Source: Thalassotalea sp. 42_200_T64
GTDB taxonomy: Bacteria; Pseudomonadota; Gammaproteobacteria; Enterobacterales; Alteromonadaceae
Reading direction: 5' to 3'
DNA: 64,000 nt
Assembly: GCA_002162925.1 (NCBI GenBank)
Contig: MABC01000053.1
Location: forward strand, 82,535 to 146,534
Position 1 is the stretch's first letter. Every line of letters starts with the position of its first letter. The notes beneath the pieces were generated by a model, which was not told the DNA's origin, did not search any database, and was given only the letters and a program-made list of their open reading frames with translations. Made by a program: the position numbers and the translations under genes. Positions 1-9,458 of this stretch are shown here, one piece after another.

Positions 1-1
1 T

Positions 2-178
2 CATCCGGCCTATTTCAGTGGTGCTGGTAATAATTATTTTACCTGTCCACCCTATTACTCCAAAGCGGTTATGAGGATAAAATCTTGGAGTCAAAGTGGT
101 AGCTGGGGCGAGAGTGATTGTGGTGTCGCGGGTGGTTCTGGCGGAACTGGCTGGATGAAGAATACATGTCAAGATTAG
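2..178 (+). CDS. C-terminal fragment of a secreted-looking protein (partial, starts outside window)
   Basis: Open frame from position 2: HPAYFSGAGNNYFTCPPYYSKAVMRIKSWSQSGSWGESDCGVAGGSGGTGWMKNTCQD*; Gly/Ser/Cys rich. Confidence 0.45.
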   Translation, partial: HPAYFSGAGNNYFTCPPYYSKAVMRIKSWSQSGSWGESDCGVAGGSGGTGWMKNTCQD

Positions 179-252
179 TCGATGAAAACCTATTATAATG
201 CTATTTGATCCTGCATCTAGTAGCTTGTAGCCTAAACGTCGTTTGGAACTAA

Positions 253-1239
253 ATGAATATCTTTATCACAAAAATTGCCTCAGTAAAGCTGACGTTTGTA
301 TTATTGCTTATGCTGCTTTTTACTATTATTGTTGCTTATAATGGTGAATTTTCCTGGGTAACTTGGCTAGCATTACCGTTAGTTTTATTGTTATTGAATT
401 TAGTTGCTGCGATATTTTCAAATAAGGCTTTTCGCAGTAATTTACCGTTATTACTGTTCCACTTAACCTTGTTGCTTACCGTGCTTTTAGTTGCACTCAG
501 CCGTTTAACTTATCTGGATGCTCATGTCGAACTATTTGAAGGCGAAGTGTTTGATGGCAAACTTGCAGGCCAAAAAAATGGCTTATTGCATCAATACAGC
601 CTAAAAGCCGGTGATTTCACCAATATTGCCGTGCAATTAGAGTTCACGCCTATGGTGGCCATTACCGCAATACGTAGTCGAGTTTTGGTAGCCACTAACG
701 CGGGGCCGCATGAAGTTGTCATTGGTGAGCATAAACCCTTGGTTATCAATAACTACCGATTTTATGTTAGTCGTAATGTTGGTTATTCTGCCGTGTTTAG
801 CTGGCAGGCCCTGCAAGAAAATAGTCCTAACCTGCCGACAGAAACAGGTACCATTCACTTTCCACCATTTTTGACCAATCAATTTAACCAGTCGAATTCC
901 TGGCAAGTGCCTAATAGCGATATTGAGCTTTGGTTTATGTTACAGCCTGAAGAAGATTTGTTAGCAGAAAGAAAATCAATTCAGCTAGCGCCACCACAAA
1001 ATCATTATATGGTCGTGCGTAACGGTGAAGATCGGCAAGAATTAAGAGTCGGACACCAGTTGCATTTGCCACAAGGCATCTTAACTTACCATGGTCTACG
1101 TACCTGGATGGGTTACAAAGTTCATTATGACCCTTTTAAGGCTTATTTATTAGCAACTTCACTACTAACGGTATTGTGTTTAGCCTGGTTTTTTTGGCAA
1201 AAATTCAATCAACGCAGCTGGCTAACGCCAGTAGCATAA
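253..1239 (+). CDS. ResB-like cytochrome c biogenesis protein
   Basis: Multi-TM N-terminus, large periplasmic domain, C-terminal TM; ResB-like layout; a CcsA/ResC partner lies nearby. Confidence 0.7.
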   Translation: MNIFITKIASVKLTFVLLLMLLFTIIVAYNGEFSWVTWLALPLVLLLLNLVAAIFSNKAFRSNLPLLLFHLTLLLTVLLVALSRLTYLDAHVELFEGEVFDGKLAGQKNGLLHQYSLKAGDFTNIAVQLEFTPMVAITAIRSRVLVATNAGPHEVVIGEHKPLVINNYRFYVSRNVGYSAVFSWQALQENSPNLPTETGTIHFPPFLTNQFNQSNSWQVPNSDIELWFMLQPEEDLLAERKSIQLAPPQNHYMVVRNGEDRQELRVGHQLHLPQGILTYHGLRTWMGYKVHYDPFKAYLLATSLLTVLCLAWFFWQKFNQRSWLTPVA

Positions 1240-1345
1240 GATGTATTATTATGTTGCTGCCTATTCGGCTAATGGTTGATCAAAACAAAAAATTGTTCTG
1301 CATGGAAAAATTAATGTAAAATACTGCATTAACCCAAGACCCAAC

Positions 1346-4026
1346 TTACTGTACCGTAAACTCTTTACTTCCTAATATTTGCTCACCAGCTAAAATGACT
1401 ACTTGCCAAGTGCCTCTCTGAAGAGCTTGTGGAGGCGTTAGTTTTTTATACCTATCGCAAATGCCGGGTGAAACTTTGAGTTCAAATGGAAAGCCCTCAC
1501 CATTTGGAGAAACTAAAACTAAGGTAAACCGCTGGAATCTGTCTTCGCAAAACCAAATAGTTTGTATATCAATTCTATCCGTACTATCAAGAGTGTTTTT
1601 AGGAGTAAAACCAGTGCTATCGTTTATCAATCCAACATTTACAGATTTTAAGCGGTTTATGTTAGTGCTATTAGCGGGTAGCGTGGTGAATTGATCGATT
1701 AAAAATGAATAAGAGCCTAATAGCCTGGTATTTTGTTTAATGGTGATTGTCCACTGGCCAATAGTCAAAGGCTGCTGATGAAATAGCCGCGTTAGTATCC
1801 CGGATTGGTTTTTGTCTATGGTTAAAGATTGCTTAAATTGTTGGTGTACCTTTCCGAAACTTGATTTGGGCCCTTTCCAATATACATCAAAGGTTTCATT
1901 CGGTTTGGGGTTTAACCAACGAATATTTATCGCTACCTGCGCTTGCGGGTTAAATGTGTTAGCTTCGGTAAATATTATTGGTGAGCGGTTTTCTTCAGCG
2001 GTGTGACGTTGCTCCAAATAACCTACTTTGAGCTTCGCTAAACCTTGATGATTATTATATAGCTGAGCATTTTCTTTGACTAACGGCTTTTGCTCGAATA
2101 ATGTTAAAAAGTCATTATGCTTTTGAATATACCAACTTTTAGTTAATTTTGCATAGTGCTCTGTTTGTTGCTTAAATTCATCTCTGAGCGCTAAGTTATG
2201 CTGTAAATCAGGGTCAATGTTTAAATCATACAAGTGTTTTTCTTGGTTATAGCCCTGTTCAAGGTATTTGTATTGACCATCCTTTAACCCCCAATAATGT
2301 GGCTGGGCATTGCTTTCAAAGAAATATTGAATTTTTGTTTGAAAATTTTCAGTAAGTACATTACGAGTTTTATAATCGCCAAAATTGTTATTTCCAGCAA
2401 TGCTTGCCAAAGTAGGGAGTATGTCACCATGATCTATACTTCTCTTAGAAATCACCGATTGCGTGATAGCTCCTGGCGCCGAGATCATTAAGAAGTTTTT
2501 TAAAGTGCTTTCCTTTAATAACATACGCTCTAGTGCATGATCGCCAGTAATTGCAAAAATGGTTTTCTGGTAAAGATTATTTGTTTTTAGCTGTTCTATT
2601 AAGCTACCTAGAGCATTATCTACAAAATGAAGTGCTTTATAATAAGCTTTGTCATTGACTGTTAGTTCGTCATAATCGGTTAGTAACACGCTTTGAAAAT
2701 TACCAGGCAGAGTGAACGGTTGATGTGGTGAATTACTAATAAACTGAACAAAGAATGGCTTCGAATTATCACTAGTGTTGTTGATCCATTGATTCATTCT
2801 CTTAACTACGACTCTGTCATCCCCCCCCAACTATTGAATTCTGTAATGTTATGCTGTGGTAATTTAGGGTCAAAGTAATCGATATGATCAAACTCTGCCT
2901 GTTTAAATAAACTCAACAGGTTGCGAAATTTTAAGTTCGATGCAGAAAATAACCCGGTATTATAACCTTGCTTTTTTATTTCTATTGGTAGCAACACTCC
3001 TGAAAAAGGCTGTTTAATGATTTCTGGTGTGGAAACCCGGGTTGAAATTTCGCCTCCTGTTAAAATGGAGATATTTTCTATTTCGCTTGTTGCCCTATTT
3101 AAGGTCAAATCATTAAAAATGATACTATGCTGATATAATTCATCTAAGTTTGGAGTGATATGCTTATCTAATACGCCTTTTGGGAATAAGTCAGCATTAC
3201 CAACTGATTCTAATACGATTAATACAATATTCGGTTTAACTAGTTGTTGTATTTGCCGTGTCGCCAAGGCTAATTTAGCTTCATTTTCAGGCGTTAACCT
3301 TGCTTGTCCATAACGCAGTGAATAAAGATCTTGTTCAATCGGTAAGTCAAATTCGGCTACTTTTTGTGATTGCAGGGAATGACTTAGAATGTAGCTAAAA
3401 GCATTTTGACTTCTTTTGCTTGCTAAATCGTTTAGGTTGAAGAATTGGGCAGATACGATGTGAACCACAATTAAGCAGCCGAACAACACTGGGATACCAA
3501 ACTGTACTAATTTTTTTAAGGGTTGGTTGTTCCACAATAGTGCAATTACGTTATAGCTTGTGGTCATCGGCGACATTAATGAGCAGATGAGTAATAGCAA
3601 TGTTAGGTTGAATAAGACAGTTGGGCTGATAAAGCTGATTATTGAACTATAAAAATAGCTGGTTTCATTAAGTTCACTGATGCGCCAGTAAGGTAAATGA
3701 TTGTGAAAAAATCCATATGTGGCTTGGTCGACAATGGCATAGAGACCGATTATAAAAATTAACGCAGGTATTAACCAATCGTACATATTTTTGGCTAAAG
3801 AAGAATTTTGCTTTATTGCAATTTGTTTTAAAGCAAAACAAATAACAGCAAAGACTAAGGCTACCCATATATTTTGCCATTGCAGCATTAATAAACTAAT
3901 CAACATTGAAAGGGAAAACCAAGAACTATGGCTTTCTACTTGAATAAAAAAGAGTAATAACCAAAAAACACCGGCAAATAAAAGGGTAATAAATTGGTTG
4001 AAATGTACAGTTTCGGTAATTCGCAC
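1346..4026 (-). pseudogene. LTA synthase/sulfatase-like membrane transferase, interrupted by a frameshift at a G8 tract
   Basis: ORFs 2806..4026 (5 TM + NIVLIVLESVGNADLFP) and 1346..2830 (SPHQPFTLP..., ITGDHALERM) are consecutive parts of one alkaline-phosphatase-superfamily protein. The frame breaks at C8 (+ strand 2821..2828). Confidence 0.8.
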
Positions 4027-4166
4027 TAGTTATTCCAAATAAAAAATTCGTCCAGTTAGGTTGTAATCAAATCATTGCACACTAATGTTGATAGTGTTGA
4101 GCCATAGTAAAATTTAGGTAATATTTAATTTTGTCATTAGAGATTTAATCTGTGTAATTATAATTT

Positions 4167-5009
4167 TTAAATCACTCCTTTATGCGCCACCATGGAAATA
4201 AATGGTACCCCAAAAAAGGTGACGAAAGATATGATAAATACCATGATGATCATGACTGAACTAATATCTGGTTTTATTTTCCAAGTAATCCGAGCATGTA
4301 ATAACAAAGCAACAAGTAACCAAGAAATGAATGACCAGGTTTCTAAAGAATCCCAAGCCCAATATCGTCCCCAGGCGTCTTGCGCCCATATGGCTCCCGC
4401 GATTAACATTAAGGTGTCAAAAATCAAACCGACGGCGACAAAGCGGAAGGCCAATATTGCTAGGTTTTCATCTGCAGGTAGTTGCTTAAACCAATGATAA
4501 CATGTTCTAAATTTTCGCAGTAAAATAACAACAGATAAGGCCACCGCCATATAAAATATTCCAAGGTATACTTTCCCAAAAGCCACATGAATATACAGCC
4601 ATATTGTTTGATATGTTGCAGGGTAAATTGATTCTTCTGCAGGCGCCAATAATATCCAGGCCATCATCATAAATAACACCGGTTGAGCGATGACCAGTGG
4701 TAATCGAATTTCTTTAATTCGCCAAAACACCAATAGCCAGATTAAGGTGAAACTCCAGATATTACTCGATAGTATTTCAAACATAGTGACAAATGGGCCA
4801 TGGTCGAGTCGATACCATCTTAGAGCCAATGCCATGGTGTGGATAACGAAACCTAACGAGGTTAGATAAGGAATAATAGTAGGCACTTTACGCCACACAA
4901 CAGTGCTGATTATGGCGATGCTGCCAGAGAAAACGTATAAGGTTAACGCTGCCCATAAGAATAATAACTCATTATCTAAAGAGGATAGTTTAACTAACCA
5001 GTCAGTCAT
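4167..5009 (-). CDS. ccsA: CcsA/ResC-like cytochrome c assembly protein
   Basis: Polytopic; WAQDAWGRYWAWDSLETWSFISWL matches the tryptophan-rich WWD haem-handling motif. Confidence 0.85.
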   Translation of the reverse strand: MTDWLVKLSSLDNELLFLWAALTLYVFSGSIAIISTVVWRKVPTIIPYLTSLGFVIHTMALALRWYRLDHGPFVTMFEILSSNIWSFTLIWLLVFWRIKEIRLPLVIAQPVLFMMMAWILLAPAEESIYPATYQTIWLYIHVAFGKVYLGIFYMAVALSVVILLRKFRTCYHWFKQLPADENLAILAFRFVAVGLIFDTLMLIAGAIWAQDAWGRYWAWDSLETWSFISWLLVALLLHARITWKIKPDISSVMIIMVFIISFVTFFGVPFISMVAHKGVI

Positions 5010-5104
5010 GGTGATTTTTACCCAAGTAATTATTAAATAGCAATTTAAATCTGATAATAGAGCATGGTATCATTGCTTATGAGTTAATCCCTAGTTGTTT
5101 TTCC

Positions 5105-5803
5105 TTGTTTAAATGTATGTTTTCTGGAGTAAAAGTGAATTTATTAAAAGATATACGCGTGCGAGCATTGGCGGTGTTGGTGATAGCAATTGCGCTTATT
5201 GGCTTTTTGTTAAAACAGACGCCAGATAGCTGGGTGGTTGGCGATCAGAAAAACTACGACAACAACGCTACGATACCAACCTATTTAATTAAACCTGAGC
5301 AAGATAAAGCTGAAGAGTCAGAGCCAGTAATTTTGGCTAAGCTCGATCCTAAAGGGCATGCCAGCCAGCAACAACATTTGCAGTTGCAACAACAGTTTAG
5401 TGACGCCGCTGAGTTATTGCGAATTGGTCATCACCAACAGGCGATAACGGTATTACATAAAGTGCTGCAGCAACAGCCAAATATGGTGGAAGCGCATGTT
5501 AATTTAGGCTTTGCGATGTTGGGTTTGAAAGATCTGCAAAAAGCTGCAAATTCGTTTGCTTATGCTCTAGAGCTAAGACCAGAACAAGCTAATGCTTATT
5601 ATGGTTTGGCGCTGGTTGCAGAACAAGAGCAAGATTATGAAATAGCCCTTAGCGCTATGCGTACTTATATCCATTTACGTGAAGACGATCTTTACATTGC
5701 AAAAGCCCGAGCCGCTCTGAACTTTTGGCAACAACAACTTGCTCAGCAAAAACAAACTCAACAAACCACTAAGACAAAGGAATTAACAGAAAATAGTAAG
5801 TAA
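5105..5803 (+). CDS. TPR-repeat membrane-anchored protein
   Basis: N-terminal TM; repeats such as VEAHVNLGFAMLGLKDLQKAANSFAYALELRPEQANAYYGLALV. The true start may be the GTG near 5135, after GGAG. Confidence 0.75.
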   Translation: MFKCMFSGVKVNLLKDIRVRALAVLVIAIALIGFLLKQTPDSWVVGDQKNYDNNATIPTYLIKPEQDKAEESEPVILAKLDPKGHASQQQHLQLQQQFSDAAELLRIGHHQQAITVLHKVLQQQPNMVEAHVNLGFAMLGLKDLQKAANSFAYALELRPEQANAYYGLALVAEQEQDYEIALSAMRTYIHLREDDLYIAKARAALNFWQQQLAQQKQTQQTTKTKELTENSK

Positions 5804-5854
5804 TCGACAGGTTAAATTAACGTCTATTCATTACCGTCTAAATCGTTAAAAGTT

Positions 5855-5868
5855 ATGATCTTAATCAA
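5855..5868. promoter_or_regulatory. Putative FNR/ANR box (ATGATCTTAATCAA)
   Basis: 13/14 match to TTGATNNNNATCAA, about 107 bp upstream of ORF 5975. Confidence 0.5.
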
Positions 5869-5974
5869 ACTACCCGGGTAAGCAAACCGTATAATTATCA
5901 GTATGTTTATTGTTCAAGTCGCTAGCAAAAAAATTGTTAATCGCTGAACCATTTGAATAGATATTGAGATAAAA

Positions 5975-6394
5975 ATGCGCTTACCAAAAATCGTTTATGA
6001 GAATATGCCGTACTTATATTTTGTTGCAAGTGCGCTTTGCTTTGTTTACGCCGAAAACATTTACCTATTTTTTTCTGCCGCCATTCTGTATTTTGCTGGC
6101 ACCTTTGTTTGGTGTATGCGCTCTTCTTATCGTCGTAAAGATACCCCCAGCCGATTTGCCAAGAGTATCTTTAATTTTCGTTTAGGTGACTCTTTATACG
6201 AGCTTATGCCTTTTCTTGAATTTGCTCTCGGCATTTGTATTATTCATTTCTTTACCATAGATATTGTGATTGCCTGCGGGTTTATCTTTTGCTTTATTGG
6301 CGTTAAAAATTTAATCATGCGCATCATTAACCGTCGCAAATATACGGCAGAGTTAGCTTTTGGCAAGAGGATGGCGGGTAAGAAAGCTGAGTAA
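5975..6394 (+). CDS. Small multi-TM protein of unknown function
   Basis: 139 aa with several hydrophobic helices; intact ORF. Confidence 0.65.
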   Translation: MRLPKIVYENMPYLYFVASALCFVYAENIYLFFSAAILYFAGTFVWCMRSSYRRKDTPSRFAKSIFNFRLGDSLYELMPFLEFALGICIIHFFTIDIVIACGFIFCFIGVKNLIMRIINRRKYTAELAFGKRMAGKKAE

Positions 6395-6479
6395 CCTGAG
6401 TTCAGGTTAAATAAGGTACGCAATTAACACGTTATTTCTTATCTACGAAACTCATCTGGCTGCAGCGCATTTCTTCAGA

Positions 6480-7103
6480 TTAGTTATTATTTACTATCTC
6501 GGGTAGGCGGTATGGCACACTAGCGATATTATCCATGATCATGTTAAATGCCGCGTCATCATCCCAATTGGCGTAACTGCGCAGGTAACTGGTGACTTTT
6601 CCCTGGCGATTCAGGATGAAGGTAGCGGGTACCGCATCAACAGGAAATATTTTGCCCAGTTGTTTGTCGGTATCGATGAACATATCTAAGTGTTTGATAT
6701 CGAGTTGCTGATAAAAACCACTAACCAACTCCAAACCTTCATCATCTATTGAAATAGGCAATAACACAAAGTCAGTGTCTTTGAATTTGTCTTTCAATCT
6801 GTCGAGCTCGGGTAATTCCCGCAAGCACGGTCCACACCAGGTAGCCCAGACATTTACTAAGATGACTTTGCCTTTATAATCGTTAAAGTTGACTTGCGCG
6901 CCGAGATTGTTGTAAAAATTAACCGGCTCGAGGTATCGCGCCGGCTTTACCTGCTTAAAACTGGCAACGGTGCCGTCACTGGGATTATCTTTTTGATGAT
7001 CAGCATGACTCAGAGCCGCAACAAAAAGGGCAGAGGTGAGAACCACAAGGTTAACAAGGCTTGGTTTGAATATATTCATTTTTACTATAATTTCAATTGT
7101 CAA
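6480..7103 (-). CDS. TlpA-like thiol-disulfide oxidoreductase
   Basis: Redoxin fold with VNVWATWCGPCLRELPELDRL active site; N-terminal signal. Confidence 0.9.
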   Translation of the reverse strand: MTIEIIVKMNIFKPSLVNLVVLTSALFVAALSHADHQKDNPSDGTVASFKQVKPARYLEPVNFYNNLGAQVNFNDYKGKVILVNVWATWCGPCLRELPELDRLKDKFKDTDFVLLPISIDDEGLELVSGFYQQLDIKHLDMFIDTDKQLGKIFPVDAVPATFILNRQGKVTSYLRSYANWDDDAAFNMIMDNIASVPYRLPEIVNNN

Positions 7104-7127
7104 AAAAGGCGAGAAAACTCGCCTTTT
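7103..7127 (-). terminator. Hairpin between P19-like and TlpA-like genes
   Basis: AAAAGGCGAG-AAAA-CTCGCCTTTT, T-run on the minus strand. Confidence 0.6.
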
Positions 7128-7163
7128 GGTAAAGTTGCTAATTAGCGGCTATTTTACGATGGC

Positions 7164-7736
7164 TTAGTAGCCGCCTTTTTTACCTATACCTAAGTAGGTC
7201 AAGTCCCACGATACCATAAAGGGTTTAAACCAGGCAGAAGGCGCCGTTTCTTTATCCATGTGTAGCATTAAATCTGGTGCCGTTACCCGGTACTTGATCG
7301 AGTACTTACCTACGCCATTTAATTTTACGTTATTACCATAATGGGGTCCGTCGTTGGCGATCATTGGCATTAATGAACCTGAGGTAAACCACTTGGTGCC
7401 TACTTTTTCGATGCGGTAATCAACCTTTAAATACGGCATCCAGGCACCTGCTTTGAAGCTGTAGGGATTATCTTCGGTGACTTCAACTCTTAACTCCAGA
7501 TGAATGTCGGCACCCTCTGGAATGGCATGGTCCATATCATCCATATTCATTGGCATTTCATGACCCATGGCAGCATGATCCATGCCTGCCATTTCAGACA
7601 TGATCACCGGCTGAATGTACATGCCTTTAAATTCCATGCCATATTTCACAAAACCTTGTTCTTGTGTTTGACCCGCAGCATTTACATTTAACGTGGTTAA
7701 CAATAAAGCAGCAAAGGTTAATAATTTTATTTTCAT
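7164..7736 (-). CDS. P19/FtrA/Tp34-family periplasmic iron (metal) binding protein with Met/His-rich insertion
   Basis: Signal peptide; P19-like conserved segments (YGMEFKGMYIQPV, DIHLELRVEVTEDN, HYGNNVKLNGVGKYSIKYRV); MSEMAGMDHAAMGHEMPMNMDDMDHA insertion. Confidence 0.8.
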   Translation of the reverse strand: MKIKLLTFAALLLTTLNVNAAGQTQEQGFVKYGMEFKGMYIQPVIMSEMAGMDHAAMGHEMPMNMDDMDHAIPEGADIHLELRVEVTEDNPYSFKAGAWMPYLKVDYRIEKVGTKWFTSGSLMPMIANDGPHYGNNVKLNGVGKYSIKYRVTAPDLMLHMDKETAPSAWFKPFMVSWDLTYLGIGKKGGY

Positions 7737-7753
7737 ATCATTCTCTAATCATT

Positions 7754-9223
7754 CTAAAGACCAAAAATAGCTGGCCACCAACAGAAACCAACAAATAAAC
7801 TTCCCAGCAGGCCGGTTATGCAAGGTACAATACGGGCTCTTGCCTTAAGTTGTTGTCGGGCCAGAATTTTCCAGCCTAACCATAAGCTCCAGATTATACT
7901 GAAACTGAACAGGGCGATCTTGATCGAGATCAGTGCCGAGTTGTCCAAACCCAAAATAGTTAGCCATTCGAATAGCTTGCCACCTAAACCAATCAGTAAT
8001 GACACCATGGCAACTGGCATATACTGGTAGGCGAGCTCTTTAAAACTTTGTTTGAAGTTATCGGCACTGCCAAACAGTTGCGCCAGGTAGGTGGTTATCG
8101 CGTTAATCGCCGACAACACCACAGTAAATACCAAGGTAACGATAGCCATAAAGCCAACAATAGAGAAAAAGTCTAACCAGTTAAACACTTCTCTGCGCTC
8201 AGGGTGAACACTCATTAACCACCAGGGACCAGATTCACCAACCCAGTACATTTCATTGCTGATAAACCATTCCCCCAGGCTTTGTCGCATCATTTCATAT
8301 TCGGGTAGGGTTAACCATAAAAAACCCCCTAACGCGGAGCCGGTGCCTAATAAGAAAAACCACACTTCGGCAGCACCTGGGTTATGAGTTTTAATTTCTT
8401 CAACTTCTTTACCCGGAGCCCTTAATTTAACCATGACACTCGATTTTGCTTCCGGGTTAACACAACGAAAACATTCGATACAATGGCGAGATTCACGCTT
8501 TTGCCGTAAATCTATCATGGTCGGGCAAAAACTGTTTTCGGCATACTTGTCGCCACCGGCTTTCGGTTTTTTAGAGGTAAACTGCACCACACCCAAGCGT
8601 GAGAACAAGCCAAGCATCAGTCCAATCGGGCACATATGCCGACACCAGGCGCGGTTTTTATTGCCCCAAATAAAGCCGACGATTATCGCCATCAGCATCA
8701 CGCCGCCAAATACTTCCGCCAGGGCCTCTGGATGGTCTCTCACGCCAACGGTTTGCCCCAAAAAGGTAATGATAATAAAACTGACAATTGGCATGCCTTC
8801 CCAGCGAATAATTGCCGGTATGCGTCTACGTAAACCACGCTTATTGGCCCATTCACTGGCGGCCCCCATCGGGCATAATAAACCACACCAGGAGCGCCCG
8901 GTGAAGATGACCGATAAAAACACTAAGGGAAACCAAAGGCCCCACATCAGGTAGTTAGAGAACACGGTAAAGTTATCCAGTGGTGTGGCTTGCTCGCCTG
9001 GGTCGGCGAGAAACAATGGCAAAAACAACAAAACTAAAAATAACCCAAACATCGCCAGATGTACCCAGCGCAGTTTGTCTTTATGGTGATGGAAAAACCA
9101 CTCAAGCCAGGTTAATCGATTATTTTGATCCACGGCTTTCGGATTGACCACCTCGACACTATTAGTAATATCTATTATCTCTATCTCTGCACTCGCAGTT
9201 GTTGAATTGTCATTTATTGCCAT
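7754..9223 (-). CDS. FtrD/NapH/NosR-like polytopic 4Fe-4S ferredoxin
   Basis: TM helices plus GRSWCGLLCPMGA, CRHMCPIG and CIECFRCVNP cysteine motifs. Confidence 0.8.
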   Translation of the reverse strand: MAINDNSTTASAEIEIIDITNSVEVVNPKAVDQNNRLTWLEWFFHHHKDKLRWVHLAMFGLFLVLLFLPLFLADPGEQATPLDNFTVFSNYLMWGLWFPLVFLSVIFTGRSWCGLLCPMGAASEWANKRGLRRRIPAIIRWEGMPIVSFIIITFLGQTVGVRDHPEALAEVFGGVMLMAIIVGFIWGNKNRAWCRHMCPIGLMLGLFSRLGVVQFTSKKPKAGGDKYAENSFCPTMIDLRQKRESRHCIECFRCVNPEAKSSVMVKLRAPGKEVEEIKTHNPGAAEVWFFLLGTGSALGGFLWLTLPEYEMMRQSLGEWFISNEMYWVGESGPWWLMSVHPERREVFNWLDFFSIVGFMAIVTLVFTVVLSAINAITTYLAQLFGSADNFKQSFKELAYQYMPVAMVSLLIGLGGKLFEWLTILGLDNSALISIKIALFSFSIIWSLWLGWKILARQQLKARARIVPCITGLLGSLFVGFCWWPAIFGL

Positions 9224-9328
9224 AGTAGCTGCTTCTGGTTATGTCGCAAATAATTACCAATGCCGGTAGTTTTAATGCTGCTATCTTAATCCATTCTTTG
9301 CCACTGTTAAGTGAAATATGGTGTTTCA

Positions 9329-9342
9329 TTGATACTGATCAA
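9329..9342. promoter_or_regulatory. Perfect FNR/ANR box TTGATACTGATCAA
   Basis: 14/14 match to TTGATNNNNATCAA, 106 bp upstream of the ferredoxin gene start, in a divergent intergenic region. Confidence 0.75.
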
Positions 9343-9458
9343 AAATAAACTTTGGCAACTGATTAGACTTGTCAGCAATAAAATATGTCATAACTGTAGC
9401 GATTTTTCGCCAGTTATTTCGAATCGAATTGAGTATAAAATAAAATAAAGTTACTGTT

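Noticed and set aside
206-219. TTGATCCTGCATCT upstream of the ResB-like gene as an FNR box
   Set aside because: The right half does not match ATCAA at the correct spacing.
637-906. Antisense ORF (89 aa) opposite the ResB-like gene
   Set aside because: No recognisable motif, no RBS; the sense gene is better supported.
4192-4497. Antisense ORF opposite ccsA
   Set aside because: Composition reflects the reverse strand of a TM-rich gene; no domain.
8433-8954. 173-aa antisense ORF opposite the ferredoxin gene
   Set aside because: Shadow ORF of a well-supported 4Fe-4S membrane protein.
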